Assembly: GCA_035938215.1 (NCBI GenBank)
Contig: DASZHC010000001.1
Span: 1-43,824, forward strand
Length of the DNA stretch: 43,824 nucleotides
Direction: 5' to 3'
Source: DASZHC01 sp035938215
GTDB taxonomy: Bacteria > Verrucomicrobiota > Verrucomicrobiia > Chthoniobacterales > JAFAMB01
In this document: in pieces, positions 1 through 9,995 of the stretch
Layout: each line of letters starts with the position of its first letter
Numbering within the stretch: the first letter of the stretch is position 1
Notes under the pieces: generated by a model
What the model was told of the DNA's origin: nothing
Seen by the model: the letters and a program-made list of their open reading frames with translations, nothing else
Databases searched by the model: none
Made by a program: the position numbers and the translations under genes

Positions 1-258
1 GAGCAATTCTTCAGGCGAATCGTAGCCGTACATCTGAGCGAGCGCAGGGTTCGCGCTTAGATAGTGACCATCCGGAGCGGTTTGAAAAATACCTTCAGTC
101 GCATTCTCGAAAATACTACGATATTTCTGCTCTGCCCGCCGAAGAGCTTCGATGGTCTCTTCATATTTCGAGGCCCGATTTGTCTTCCCCCGCCTTCTTG
201 ATGATGACGCTTTCTGACGGTTCATATGTGCGGGAGATTTGGTATCCAATGACAGCAT
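1..258 (-). CDS. PAS-domain sensor protein, N-terminal part (cut by window edge)
   Basis: The minus strand is open from about 321 to the left edge. The N-terminal stretch is basic and low in complexity (Ser/Arg-rich). After it comes a short helix (YEETIEALRRAEQKY) and the start of a PAS fold: RSIFENATEGIFQTAPDG, then a YLSANPALAQMYGY block. This is the classic PAS signature of hybrid histidine kinases and diguanylate cyclases. The output domain lies outside the window, so kinase, cyclase or phosphatase cannot be told apart. The start is uncertain: in-frame ATGs occur at 258 and 225, and neither has a good ribosome binding site. The role is inferred as signal sensing in the cytoplasm or at the membrane. 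Confidence 0.75.
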   Translation of the reverse strand, partial: MLSLDTKSPAHMNRQKASSSRRRGKTNRASKYEETIEALRRAEQKYRSIFENATEGIFQTAPDGHYLSANPALAQMYGYDSPEELL

Positions 259-607
259 GTGGCATGCCGGGCGCAAAAAAAAAGGCGCTGGAGAAGGCGG
301 GAGCGCGTTGCTACCGCGATTTCAAGTTTCTACCCGCCGCGCGTTCCGTGCGAAGCCTGCGTACGTATTGCGGGATCGTCATACCCGTCTCCGTCGGAAA
401 CGTTCGACTCAAGTTTCGTCTTCGCCCACGCTGTAAAGAATCGAACAAGGAAATCATGAAAAAATAATATTTTCTTCGATCAACTGCGTCGGAATTCTAA
501 TTTCGATAGCCAGAATAATTTACGATAAAAAGATTAAGTGTTTTTACCTCCGCAAACAGATATAACTATCAAGAAATTAACGCCGAAGACATGGAGGTTT
601 TTTCGTC
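259..607. other. intergenic region, AT-rich on its right side
   Basis: I see no convincing gene here. Bases from about 440 to 600 are AT-rich compared with the surroundings and could hold divergent promoters for the left-edge sensor and for the plus-strand genes that follow. No clear -35/-10 pair stands out. Confidence 0.4.
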
Positions 608-790
608 ATGCAAATGTTGCTCCTCTCAGAGCCGGCATCAGGAGGGGTTCAGTTGCTACCATTTTTGGTGACGCCTGACGTTTGGAAGTTGCAAGGCCCA
701 GCAAGAATATTTCGCATCCTTTCTCACCTCGAAGGCGGGGACGGGAGGCTTAACTGGGAAACATTTTATGGCCTGCCCCGGCACAAATGA
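608..790 (+). CDS. possible small ORF, 60 residues, doubtful
   Basis: This open frame starts at an ATG preceded by TGGAGG about 11 bases upstream, which is an acceptable but distant ribosome binding site. The product (MQMLLLSEPASGG...) has no recognisable domain, and its composition does not look clearly protein-like. It overlaps the start of the following membrane protein gene by 23 bases in another frame. It could be a leader peptide or a chance frame. I would not call it a gene without homologues. Confidence 0.2.
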   Translation: MQMLLLSEPASGGVQLLPFLVTPDVWKLQGPARIFRILSHLEGGDGRLNWETFYGLPRHK

Positions 791-1391
791 CGTGTTCAGA
801 AGATTCAATCGCGATACCGAGTGGCTCGCCGCGGGACTTTTGGGTGTCGTGCTTTTTGCCGCTCTGGCCTTTGCATTTCTGGTCCCAGAACGCCACCTAA
901 GGACGGCTGATCTCACAACGGAAGGAAGCCAAGCTAAATCCGGCTCCTTGGTGAATGCAGATGCCGCCAGGCTCTTAAGAATTTTGGACTTGAACGCAAA
1001 GATACCTGCGAGCGAAGTAACTTCGGGAACGGCAACCCATGTTGATCAGAGCATCAGTACAAATTCCTCAAAGGAAACTCTTGCGGGAATAGAAGCCGGC
1101 GCAGCGTCAACTGCACCTCCCGTTCCCGTGTCGAGTCCTGGAATGAGTCGTACCATCGCACAAGCACATGGAAACACGTGGTCTGCGGATTCCGCGCCGG
1201 TGATTGGAGCGAGAATTCCAAAGGAGAGATACAGGTCCTCTGGTCGGCCTAGAGTTTTTGACGTAAAAATGCGATTAATTGCATTATGGCATCAGAGTCT
1301 GCTGCGAAGTGAAAAAGCTCGGAGTTGGGCGATATTTTCGAACTTGAACAGAAGGAAGAGAGCCTCCTACACCGCTGGGAGGGAACCTTGA
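768..1391 (+). CDS. single-pass membrane protein of unknown function
   Basis: The 207-residue product has a short basic N-terminus. One strong hydrophobic segment follows at about residues 19-39 (AAGLLGVVLFAALAFAFLVP). The next ~130 residues are Ser/Thr/Ala/Pro-rich and look disordered, and the tail is basic (MRLIALWHQSLLRSEKAR). The likely topology is a signal anchor with an exported linker, though the basic tail makes the orientation unsure. No enzyme or binding motif was recognised. The ATG at 768 has only a weak GGGAA about ten bases upstream. The tail pattern resembles short hypothetical proteins I associate with soil Verrucomicrobia, which is recollection rather than a search result. 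Confidence 0.5.
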   Translation: MACPGTNDVFRRFNRDTEWLAAGLLGVVLFAALAFAFLVPERHLRTADLTTEGSQAKSGSLVNADAARLLRILDLNAKIPASEVTSGTATHVDQSISTNSSKETLAGIEAGAASTAPPVPVSSPGMSRTIAQAHGNTWSADSAPVIGARIPKERYRSSGRPRVFDVKMRLIALWHQSLLRSEKARSWAIFSNLNRRKRASYTAGREP

Positions 1392-1677
1392 TCTCCAGCC
1401 AACAAGGTTATCAAAGATGGGCGACCGGTCGCGAAAGGCTCACCAGAAAAGCTTTGCTCCCATTTCGAATTGAAAATTAGTTAGTCGGGCCGTGGCTGCC
1501 GTAAACAAACACCATTTCACGGCGCCGACAGAGCGGACGCCCTCCAGCTCCAGAGGCCGGCCCGCAACGGCGTCCATTCCCGTCAGTTAGCGATGCAACC
1601 GCTCCGTACAGGCGCATCGCCTTTTGTGTACCTTGCCAAAAGCGTGCATTATCGCATGTTCTCTGGTCTGATCAGTT

Positions 1678-2616
1678 ATGGCAAGAAGGCAACGCCAAAT
1701 CCGGGTCCGGTCAGGGCAATTCGAATTTGTTAAGCTCAACGCCGAGAAGTTCGATTGGCGAGATACGTACCATTTGATCCTGACCTTGAGCTGGCCTGGA
1801 TTCGCCGGTTTTGTTTTCGGCATCTACCTCCTTATCAATGTTGTATTCGCTGCGTTGTACCTGCTGGAAGCACACGCCGTCGCCGAGATGAAACCCGGCT
1901 CGTTTTTTGATGCCTTTTTCTTTAGCGTGGAAACGCTGGCGACCGTTGGCTACGGCCACATGTATCCAGAAACTTTTTATGGGCACCTGATCACTATGCT
2001 CGAGATCATAGTGGGCATGTTTGGGCTGGCGGTGATCACCGGTTTGATTTTTGTGCGCTTTTCTCGTCCCACAGCGCGAATTCATTTCAGTAAAGTCGCG
2101 GTCATTGCGCCGTTCGATGGAGTGCCCAATTTGATGATTCGCCTGGCCAATCTACGGCACCAAGCCATGGTGGAGCCCGAGTTTCGTATGATTCTACTTC
2201 GCAATGTCATCACTGCAGAGGGAGACGAGGTGCGACGCTTTCGTTCGCTCAAACTGGAATTTGATCGTTTGATCGCGTTTCCGGCCGTTTTAACGGTACG
2301 GCACCGGATTGATGAGGAGAGTCCGCTTTTTGGGATGACTCCGGAAGATTTTCAGCAACAGGATATCCGCATCATCGCATCCATTGTTGGCGTCGACACG
2401 GTTATCGTCGCTCCGGTGCAAAGCTTCGGGGACTACAATTACGAACAGATTGAGTGGAATCGGCGCTTCGTCGAGATCTATGATCAGAATGAAGAAGGCC
2501 AATGGACGGTCGACTACGCCAGAATCGACGAAACCGAAGATATCGCTCCGATTAAAAACCTGGCAAGTGATCAGGAAGAGCAGGCGGTAGGCCAAAACAC
2601 AACATTGAGTCATTGA
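1678..2616 (+). CDS. KirBac-type inward-rectifier potassium channel
   Basis: The 312-residue product has the layout of bacterial inward-rectifier K+ channels. The N-terminus holds a slide-helix region (FDWRDTYHLILTLSWPGF). TM1 lies at about residues 40-62, and a pore helix leads to the selectivity filter TVGYGH at 89-94. TM2 lies at about 101-127 (EIIVGMFGLAVITGLIFVRF), followed by the SRPTARIHFS linker. A cytosolic beta-rich gating domain spans about 135-300 (PNLMIRLANLRHQ, HRIDEESPLFG). Family members open a passive K+ pathway in the inner membrane as tetramers. The residue after GYG is His, where Asp, Lys or Tyr is common. The gene stands alone between an unknown membrane protein and a glycosidase. 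The ATG at 1678 fits the usual N-terminal length. Confidence 0.93.
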   Translation: MARRQRQIRVRSGQFEFVKLNAEKFDWRDTYHLILTLSWPGFAGFVFGIYLLINVVFAALYLLEAHAVAEMKPGSFFDAFFFSVETLATVGYGHMYPETFYGHLITMLEIIVGMFGLAVITGLIFVRFSRPTARIHFSKVAVIAPFDGVPNLMIRLANLRHQAMVEPEFRMILLRNVITAEGDEVRRFRSLKLEFDRLIAFPAVLTVRHRIDEESPLFGMTPEDFQQQDIRIIASIVGVDTVIVAPVQSFGDYNYEQIEWNRRFVEIYDQNEEGQWTVDYARIDETEDIAPIKNLASDQEEQAVGQNTTLSH

Positions 2617-2754
2617 GTGCTTGCGCATTGGGTGGTCGATTCGCGCAAATCGTAAGAACATCCGGCGGCGCGGTTTGTTAGTGAGCCGCTAACAACTTTT
2701 GTTTGGAAAGACAGTCATGAGATGAGACGGCTTCAACATTATACATTATAAATT

Positions 2755-5037
2755 ATGATTTTAACCGAAAACTCATTAACTCAACGTTCAGCGGATTACC
2801 CGGCCAAAGCCAGGGCGCTCGTAGTCGAAATGACGCTGGAGGAAAAGGCCTTGTTGCTCTCCGGCGATGGGTGGTGGCACACCCATCCGATTGACCGCTT
2901 GCAGATCCCCGCCCTGTCTATCTTCGACGGTCCGCACGGGCTCCGGAAAGTCGAGGGCGCGGGCCTCCCGACCAGCGCGCCAGCTACTTGCTTTCCGACG
3001 GCTTCGGCCTTGGCCTCCTCCTGGGACACGGAGCTGATCTGGCAAATAGGCGTGGCCCTGGCCGAGGAATGCCAGGCGCATGACGTCCAGGTTCTGTTGG
3101 GACCGGGGGTCAACATGAAACGCTCGCCCTTGGCTGGCCGCAACTTCGAGTATTTCTCTGAAGATCCCCTCCTGGCGGGGAAAATGGCGGCTGCCTATAT
3201 TCTTGGGGTTCAGAGTCAAGGCGTCGGCACTTCGTTGAAGCACTACGCTGCCAACAACCAGGAGTTCGAACGCATGGCGACCAGCTCGAACCTGGATGAG
3301 CGCACCTTGCACGAGCTCTACCTGCTCGCGTTTGAAATTGCCGTTAAAGAGGCCCAGCCCTGGTCGGTCATGGCCGCGTACAATCCGGTGAACCACGTGT
3401 ACGCCACCGAAAACAGCTTTTTACTGCGAGATATTTTGCGCGCGCATTGGGGTTTTGAGGGGTTTGTGGTCTCCGACTGGGGAGCAGTTCATGACGGCGT
3501 GGCAGGCGTTAACGCCGGACTAAGTCTTGAGATGCCCGGCAGCGGCGACTATCGTCGAAACAAAATCATAGAGGCGGTGCGCGCGGGGCGGCTCTCGCCC
3601 GCAAAGCTCGACGAAGTAGTCGTGCCGTTGCTGACCGTGATCCTAAGAGCTAAGGGCCTTAAGCGGCCTGGAGCCTCGTTCGACGCGGGGGACCACGATG
3701 CGTTGGCCAGGCGAGCTGCCGGCGAAAGTCTCGTCTTGTTGAAGAATGCGGGTGACCTCTTACCACTGGACTTCCGACGAACCAAAAGAATCGCCCTGAT
3801 TGGGGCATTTGCCAAAACGCCGCGTTACCAGGGCGCCGGGAGCTCTCAGGTTAACCCGACCCGGATTTCTACGGCCTATGACGAGCTGCTAAGGCTGGCG
3901 GATAAGAATACGGTAGTCCGCTACGCGGCGGGCTACACCAAAGAGGGCGCGACGACCGAGGATTTGATTGAGGAAGCCAGGCAGCAAGCGAAAGCCGCTG
4001 AAGTGGCGGTGGTGTTTGCTGGTTTGCCTGACAGCTATGAATGCGAAGGCTTTGACCGCTCTTCTCTAGAAATGCCCGCCGCCCACAATCGGTTGATCGC
4101 AGCCGTTAGTGCGGCCCAACCCAACGTAGCGGTTGTCCTGATGAACGGGTCGGCGGTCACGATGCCGTGGGCTAATAAGGTAAGGGCGATTTTGGAAGTC
4201 TGGCTAGGCGGACAGGCCGGCGGTGGCGCCATCGCTGATGCGATAACCGGGAGAGTCAATCCTTCCGGGAAATTAGCGGAGACGTTCCCCGCAAGGCTCG
4301 AAGACACGCCTTCCTACCCGGATTTTCCCGCCCGCAATAAGGAAGCGAATTATGGAGAAGGGATCTTTATTGGCTACCGCTATTACGGCACCCGCAAGAT
4401 TACTCCCTTGTTCCCGTTCGGGTTCGGCTTGAGCTATACGACGTTTGCTTACACAGGCCTGCGGGTCAACGCAACAGCCATCAAGGAGACAGACGCCGTG
4501 ATGGTGGAAGTGAAAGTCAAGAACAGCGGTCCGGTGGCTGGTCAAGAGGTAGTGCAACTTTACGTCCATGAGCAACGCCCCAAAGTCGTGCGCCCGGAGA
4601 GGGAATTGAAAGCTTTCGCAAAGGTCGCCCTGCAAGTCGGCGAAGAACGCGCTGTGAGCTTCCAGTTGACGAAGCGCGACTTCGCCTACTACGACACATC
4701 CCGTCATGATTGGATTGTCAATCCTGGCAAGTTTGACATTCTGGTCGGCAGTTCTTCCCAGGACCTGCCGCTAAGGCAGACAATTGAGGTCGAAGTATCC
4801 AAACAGGATTATGCGGCGCTGACTCGAGATTCGCTGCTTAAGGAGTTTAAGAATCATCCGAAGGGCAAGGCCTTTTATCCTCAGCTGGTAGAAGCTTTCG
4901 GCCTTGGGAACCCTGACGAAGCCGATATGGCGGTCAGGGCCTTCCTGGATGACATGCCGGTTTACAAGGTGTGCGCGTTTTCTGAAGGCAAGTTCGCGGA
5001 GGAAAGGCTTGAGGATATTTTGAAACAGGTCCGATGA
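2755..5037 (+). CDS. glycoside hydrolase family 3 beta-glucosidase
   Basis: The 760-residue enzyme has the three-domain GH3 layout: an N-terminal (beta/alpha)8 domain (about 20-320), a C-terminal alpha/beta sandwich (about 330-560) and a fibronectin III-like domain (about 600-680, EVVQLYVHE). The catalytic nucleophile is Asp241 in VVSDWGAVHDG. Substrate-pocket motifs FDGPHG, the LKHYAANNQE block and GPGVN-MKRSPLAGRNFEYFSEDP are present. GH3 enzymes of this type release terminal beta-linked glucose or related sugars from oligosaccharides. There is no signal peptide and no PA14 insert, so the enzyme is probably cytoplasmic and acts on imported oligosaccharides. No transporter or other sugar gene is nearby, so the true substrate is open. 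It converges on the glutamate dehydrogenase gene. Confidence 0.95.
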   Translation: MILTENSLTQRSADYPAKARALVVEMTLEEKALLLSGDGWWHTHPIDRLQIPALSIFDGPHGLRKVEGAGLPTSAPATCFPTASALASSWDTELIWQIGVALAEECQAHDVQVLLGPGVNMKRSPLAGRNFEYFSEDPLLAGKMAAAYILGVQSQGVGTSLKHYAANNQEFERMATSSNLDERTLHELYLLAFEIAVKEAQPWSVMAAYNPVNHVYATENSFLLRDILRAHWGFEGFVVSDWGAVHDGVAGVNAGLSLEMPGSGDYRRNKIIEAVRAGRLSPAKLDEVVVPLLTVILRAKGLKRPGASFDAGDHDALARRAAGESLVLLKNAGDLLPLDFRRTKRIALIGAFAKTPRYQGAGSSQVNPTRISTAYDELLRLADKNTVVRYAAGYTKEGATTEDLIEEARQQAKAAEVAVVFAGLPDSYECEGFDRSSLEMPAAHNRLIAAVSAAQPNVAVVLMNGSAVTMPWANKVRAILEVWLGGQAGGGAIADAITGRVNPSGKLAETFPARLEDTPSYPDFPARNKEANYGEGIFIGYRYYGTRKITPLFPFGFGLSYTTFAYTGLRVNATAIKETDAVMVEVKVKNSGPVAGQEVVQLYVHEQRPKVVRPERELKAFAKVALQVGEERAVSFQLTKRDFAYYDTSRHDWIVNPGKFDILVGSSSQDLPLRQTIEVEVSKQDYAALTRDSLLKEFKNHPKGKAFYPQLVEAFGLGNPDEADMAVRAFLDDMPVYKVCAFSEGKFAEERLEDILKQVR

Positions 5038-5115
5038 ATATCACAGGTAAAAACCGTTCCGATACAGACCGTCCCTCCCTGAAATGAACGAATTCACCCC
5101 TTTTCTTCGCCACTC

Positions 5116-8100
5116 TTAAGCGAGATTTCTCAGCTCCCGCAGTGCGACGGACAACATCGAAAGATCGAGGTTGCCAGCGGACTGAAGCTCGGCGAGCATC
5201 TGCCGGCTGCGTCCCAAGGCGCTGTCGTTTTTTGTCTCCCACTTCTTGATGAGCGCGTCCGGCACTTTCTTTTCGGGGCTGAGTTTCAAAATCAGGCTGG
5301 TAAGCTCTCTTTGCAGGCAGGAGACGTCGTCGCTGAGCGCCGCTTTGGCGAGGGTCTGCCAGTGGGAATCCGCTGGTAAGCCACCGATCTGCTTGCGCAG
5401 CCATGAAAGATCGAGTCTCCCACCCACGCCAAAATACACACCAGCCACTTCCTCGACGCTGCGTTTGGTTTCAATTGCAATCTCAACGATATCGAGCGCC
5501 GAGTAAAGCGGACGGAAACTCGCCAGGCGCATTGCGAGATCTTTTGGAACCTCGCTTTGGGTCAGGCGTCCCGCTGCCTGAGTCATACCGGTGCTCTCAT
5601 CGGAAGACAGAAATTCGTCGAGACCCGCTGCAACGGCTTTGACGCCGGAGACGAAATGCTCAACGGTTTTCGCGATGTCATCTTCCAAATTCCGATACCG
5701 TAGGAACCACAGGGTTGCGTGAACCATCAACCTTTCGGATTCAATCAGCATGCCGGACTGCACCGCGTGGGGCACTTTGTTGTCAAGAGCTTCGAGTGCC
5801 TGCCAGAAGGAGACGAAGTCGAATACCTCGCGCGTAAGCAGATAAGCCCGCACCACATCCGGGGGCGTGGCGCCGGTTTCCTCCTGCATGCGGTGGACAA
5901 ACGTGCTGCCCACCCGGTTGATCAATTCGTTGGTGACATGCGTCGCGATAATTTCACGTCTGAGCGGATGACGCTCCATCTGCTCGCGATAGCGCTCGCG
6001 AAGCGGCGCAGGAAAGTAGCGCAGCAGTGCGGTGGAGATGTAGGGATCGTCTGCCACATTGGAAGCGAGCAGCTCGTCGTAGAGGGTGATCTTGCTGTAG
6101 GCGAGCAGCACCGCGCGCTCTGGCGAAGTGAGGCCGGTCTTCGCCGCCTTGCGCGAAGCCAGCTCCTCGTCGGACGGCAGAAATTCGATTTCCCGGTTGA
6201 GCCTGCCTGCCTTTTCCAGATATTTAATGAAGCGCGTCTGGGCGTCCAACGGCATGCTTTTGCGCACGCTCAACGACTGCGTCTGGAAATAGTTGTCGCG
6301 CAGAACTAGCGCGCCGACTTCGTCAGTCATTTCTGCAAGCAGCCGGTTGCGCTGCTCTTCGCTCATGCGTCCTTCGGCGACCACGTAATTAAGTAGTATC
6401 TTAATGTTAACCTCGTGATCGGAGCAGTCCACGCCGGCGGAATTGTCAATCGCGTCGGTGTTGATCTTGCCGCCGCTAAGCGCGTATTCGATGCGCCCGA
6501 GCTGGGTCAAGCCGAGATTTCCGCCTTCCGCGACCACCTTGCAGCGGAGTTCCTTGCCGTTTACTCTGATCGCGTCGTTGGCGCGGTCTCCCACCTCGAC
6601 GTGGGTCTGATGAGTTGCCTTCACGTAGGTGCCGATTCCGCCGTTATAGAGCAGATCCACCGGGGCCTTAAGGAGCGCGCGCATCAAATCGGTTGGGGTG
6701 AGCGAATTGGCGTCCACCCCCAGGGCCTTCTTGACTTCAGGGGTAAGCGTGACCGATTTCGCGCTGCGGGGGAAAATCCCGCCGCCTTTTGATATCAGCT
6801 TCGAATCATAGTCACCCCACGAGGAGCGAGGGAGGTTGAACAACCGCTCGCGTTCTTTGAAACTTGCTTCCGGATCGGGATTGGGATCGAGAAAAACATG
6901 GCGGTGATCGAAAGCGCCGAGGAGCTTGATGTGGCGGGAGAGCAACATGCCGTTTCCGAACACGTCGCCCGACATGTCACCGATCCCGACCACGGTGAAA
7001 TCTGTGGTCTGAGTATTGACCCCCAGTTCGCGGAAGTGCCGCTTGACCGATTCCCACGCGCCGCGTGCCGTGATTCCCATCTTCTTATGGTCGTAGCCGA
7101 TGGAGCCGCCCGAGGCAAAGGCATCATCCAGCCAGAAGCCGTACTCCTTTGCGATGCCGTTGGCTATATCTGAGAACGTCGCGGTGCCCTTATCCGCGGC
7201 GACCACCAGGTAAGGGTCGTCGGCATCGTAGCGAACCACGTCTTTCGGCGGAACGACTTTGCCTGCGACCAGGTTATCGGTCAAATCCAGCAGCCCGCGC
7301 AGGAAAGTCTGGTAGCACGCGATCCCTTCTTTCATGAAGGCCTCGCGCCCGGCGGGAGGCTGTTTCACCACGAAACCTCCTTTCGAGCCAACCGGGACAA
7401 TCACGATGTTTTTGACCATCTGTGCTTTCATGAGGCCGAGGACTTCGGTGCGGAAATCTTCCATGCGGTCGGACCAGCGCAATCCTCCGCGTGCTACCTT
7501 GCCGCCTCTCAAATGCACGCCCTCGACCCGCGTCGAGTAAACGTAGATTTCGAACATGGGCTTTGGCTCAGGCAGTCCCGGCACGAGCGCCGGGTTGAGC
7601 TTGAAGGAAATGTAGGGCTTGGTCGCGCCGGCGGCGTCCCTCTGGAAGTAATTTGTGCGGAGCGTCGCCTGGATCACGGCGAGAAAACGCCGCAGCATGC
7701 GGTCTTCGTCCAGGTTTTGGACCGAGTCCAGCGCTTTTTCGATTTCGGCGGTCAATGCCGATATTTTGACCCCGGCTTCGGCGGTATTCGCGGGATCGAA
7801 ACGCGCAACGAAGAGTTCGGCCAATTTCTTGGCGATTGGCGCGTTTGCGGACAGCGCCTGTTCCATATACGCCTGGCTGAAAGTAAACCCGGTCTGCCGC
7901 AGGTATTTGCTGTAGGCGCGCAAAATCGTGACTTCGCGCCAGCCGAGGTTTGCCCGCAGCACCAGCCGATTGAAGTCGTCATTTTCAATCTCGCCGCGCC
8001 ACGCACGCGCAAACGCTTCCTCGAATCCGCTTTTCACTTGGTTAACATCGAGCTCGATGTCTCCTGCCGGACTCATGCCGAAATCGTGCACAAAAACCGG

Positions 8101-9927
8101 CGCCATTCCTTCGGGGTCCACTTTGTATTCGAGCTGTTCAAGCACTTTGACACCCATGTGTTCGAGCATGGGCAGGCTTGAAGACAGGGGAATGGGCTCG
8201 CCCGAGTGGAAAACTTTCAGGCGCAGGGGAGGGGAGCTCGTTTGGTCACCGGTATAAAGATTCATCGCGAGTTTTTTCTCCGGCCCGAGCGCGTCCATGA
8301 TCGCGGCGTCTGTGACGGCTTCGCTTATTAAACGGCCCTCGCGATAGCCGGCGGGAAAGGCGTTCCCGAAGCGGTGATACAGCTGGTTACCATGTTCTTC
8401 GCTGAAACGCGCGATGAGCGCGTCGCGCAGATCATCCTGCCAGCGACGCGCCGCCCTGACGATCTGCTTTTCGATCTCCCGGACGTCGAATTCAGGCACG
8501 CTTCCCGGCTTGGTGCGAACGATGATCAGCACGCGCGCCAAGGCTGAATCCGACAGATGCACCGCAAACTCCAAGCTGATACCGTTGAACGCCTGCATCA
8601 GGATCTGCTGGATGCGCACACGCAACTCGGAGTTGTAGTTCTCACGCGGCACGTAGACGAGGCACGACAGGAATCGGCCGTAAACGTCGCTCCGCACGAA
8701 AAGGCGGATGCGCTGGCGCTCGCCCAGGCGCAGTATCCCCATGGCTTCTTCGAAAAGCTCGTCTTCTGATATCTGGAACAGTTCGTCGCACGGATGCTGT
8801 TCCAGAATCGTAACCAGCGCCTTCCCCATGTGGCCTTTGGGATCGAACCCTGCGCGCGTCACGACGTTTTTCACCTTACGGCGCAGGAGCGGGATATCCG
8901 CAGGACGAGAGTGATAGGCGGTAGAGGTAAGAAGCCCGAGAAAACGATGCTCGCCTAAGACCTCACCCTTCGTGTCGAAACGCTTTACGCCCACGTAATC
9001 AAGGTATCCAGGACGGTGCACGGTGGCGCGCGAATTCGCCTTGGTCAGCACTAGCAGTTCGGGAGCGCGGGCGAGCTTCCTTACTTCCGGGGTGACCGTG
9101 GCGAAGCTCTTTGAAACTCTGGTCTGGCCTGTCTCACGCAAGATTCCGAGGCCGGAACCGGGCACAATACGCAAAATGTCTTCGTCACCTTCTTTGACCA
9201 GATCGTAATCACGATAACCCAGGAAGATAAAATGGCCGTCTGCGAGCCACGCCAATAACGCCTTGTCCTCGTCAACCGTTTCGGGAATTAGCCCTTCCGG
9301 ATAGGGCTCCCTGATATCGGCCACAAGGCGATTCATGCTGGCCTTCATTTTCGGGTAATCCTCAACCGCCTTGCGCACGTCGCCGAGAATGCACAGGATT
9401 CCTGCTTCCAACTCGGCCAGTTTTTTGGGATCGGTTTGCCGGTCAACTTCGACATGCATGACCGCCTCGGAAGCACCACTTTCACTGGATTCGCGGGACA
9501 GAACTTCACGTAAGGCACCCTTCTCGTCCCGCTTCGTCTTCATGACCGGGTGAATGATGAGATGCAGAGTCAGTCCCTGGTGGTTAGCCTCCATCGTCAC
9601 CGAGTCGACCAGGAACGGCATGTCGTCATTGACGATCTCGACAGCCGTATGCGTGGACTCCCATCCGTCGGTTTGGCTTTGCGGATTGTAAACGCGCAGC
9701 TTGGGGGCGCCGGATTTGAACTCCCCCATCAAATTCAGGTGCGCAAGTGCTGCCCCGCACAGATCGGAAATATTGCGCTCGGCGAGGTCTTCCGGATCAA
9801 CCTGGCTGTAATACTGGCGGATGAACGTCTCGGCCAGGGCGATGCTCCCCTTCGGCGCCTTTTTTCGAAGCAACGCCACCACTTCTTCAATGATTTCTGC
9901 GTTTCCTTTTTCCGCCTTGAGTAACAT
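5116..9927 (-). CDS. gdhB: NAD-dependent glutamate dehydrogenase, large (~180 kDa) type
   Basis: The 1603-residue protein matches the very large NAD-specific glutamate dehydrogenases (GDH-180 class). These oxidise glutamate to 2-oxoglutarate and ammonia and so feed the TCA cycle. The N-terminal ~600 residues are regulatory ACT-like domains (DMPFLVDSVTMEANHQGL). The catalytic core follows, with VEGVHLRGGKVARGGLRWSDR (shown in two parts: VEGVHLRGG and KVARGGLRWSDR), PVGSKGGFVVK near residue 845 and GDMSGDVFGNGML near 987. The C-terminal ~400 residues are the helical extension typical of the class. The start ATG at 9927 has a strong AGGAGG ribosome binding site just upstream. A hairpin lies a dozen bases further up, in the presumed 5' leader. 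The gene is alone and convergent with the glucosidase. The symbol follows common usage for this class. Confidence 0.97.
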   Translation of the reverse strand: MLLKAEKGNAEIIEEVVALLRKKAPKGSIALAETFIRQYYSQVDPEDLAERNISDLCGAALAHLNLMGEFKSGAPKLRVYNPQSQTDGWESTHTAVEIVNDDMPFLVDSVTMEANHQGLTLHLIIHPVMKTKRDEKGALREVLSRESSESGASEAVMHVEVDRQTDPKKLAELEAGILCILGDVRKAVEDYPKMKASMNRLVADIREPYPEGLIPETVDEDKALLAWLADGHFIFLGYRDYDLVKEGDEDILRIVPGSGLGILRETGQTRVSKSFATVTPEVRKLARAPELLVLTKANSRATVHRPGYLDYVGVKRFDTKGEVLGEHRFLGLLTSTAYHSRPADIPLLRRKVKNVVTRAGFDPKGHMGKALVTILEQHPCDELFQISEDELFEEAMGILRLGERQRIRLFVRSDVYGRFLSCLVYVPRENYNSELRVRIQQILMQAFNGISLEFAVHLSDSALARVLIIVRTKPGSVPEFDVREIEKQIVRAARRWQDDLRDALIARFSEEHGNQLYHRFGNAFPAGYREGRLISEAVTDAAIMDALGPEKKLAMNLYTGDQTSSPPLRLKVFHSGEPIPLSSSLPMLEHMGVKVLEQLEYKVDPEGMAPVFVHDFGMSPAGDIELDVNQVKSGFEEAFARAWRGEIENDDFNRLVLRANLGWREVTILRAYSKYLRQTGFTFSQAYMEQALSANAPIAKKLAELFVARFDPANTAEAGVKISALTAEIEKALDSVQNLDEDRMLRRFLAVIQATLRTNYFQRDAAGATKPYISFKLNPALVPGLPEPKPMFEIYVYSTRVEGVHLRGGKVARGGLRWSDRMEDFRTEVLGLMKAQMVKNIVIVPVGSKGGFVVKQPPAGREAFMKEGIACYQTFLRGLLDLTDNLVAGKVVPPKDVVRYDADDPYLVVAADKGTATFSDIANGIAKEYGFWLDDAFASGGSIGYDHKKMGITARGAWESVKRHFRELGVNTQTTDFTVVGIGDMSGDVFGNGMLLSRHIKLLGAFDHRHVFLDPNPDPEASFKERERLFNLPRSSWGDYDSKLISKGGGIFPRSAKSVTLTPEVKKALGVDANSLTPTDLMRALLKAPVDLLYNGGIGTYVKATHQTHVEVGDRANDAIRVNGKELRCKVVAEGGNLGLTQLGRIEYALSGGKINTDAIDNSAGVDCSDHEVNIKILLNYVVAEGRMSEEQRNRLLAEMTDEVGALVLRDNYFQTQSLSVRKSMPLDAQTRFIKYLEKAGRLNREIEFLPSDEELASRKAAKTGLTSPERAVLLAYSKITLYDELLASNVADDPYISTALLRYFPAPLRERYREQMERHPLRREIIATHVTNELINRVGSTFVHRMQEETGATPPDVVRAYLLTREVFDFVSFWQALEALDNKVPHAVQSGMLIESERLMVHATLWFLRYRNLEDDIAKTVEHFVSGVKAVAAGLDEFLSSDESTGMTQAAGRLTQSEVPKDLAMRLASFRPLYSALDIVEIAIETKRSVEEVAGVYFGVGGRLDLSWLRKQIGGLPADSHWQTLAKAALSDDVSCLQRELTSLILKLSPEKKVPDALIKKWETKNDSALGRSRQMLAELQSAGNLDLSMLSVALRELRNLA

Positions 9928-9946
9928 AGAAGCCTCCTAACTATTC

Positions 9947-9995
9947 CCCTCTCGAAGGGAGAAGACCAGCCGCCCTAACGGCAGGCGGGAGAGGG
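9947..9995. repeat. nested inverted repeat in the leader of the glutamate dehydrogenase gene
   Basis: An outer arm CCCTCTC (9947-9953) pairs with GAGAGGG (9989-9995). An inner arm CCGCC (9970-9974) pairs with GGCGG (9984-9988) around CTAACGGCA. The element sits 20 bases upstream of the dehydrogenase start codon, just beyond its ribosome binding site. It could form an mRNA leader hairpin, or it may be a copy of a dispersed GC-rich repeat. The sequence alone does not decide. Confidence 0.5.

Noticed and set aside
5719..8181. Long plus-strand open frames opposite the glutamate dehydrogenase gene
   Set aside because: They are antisense shadows of a strongly supported gene, with no domains and no ribosome binding sites.
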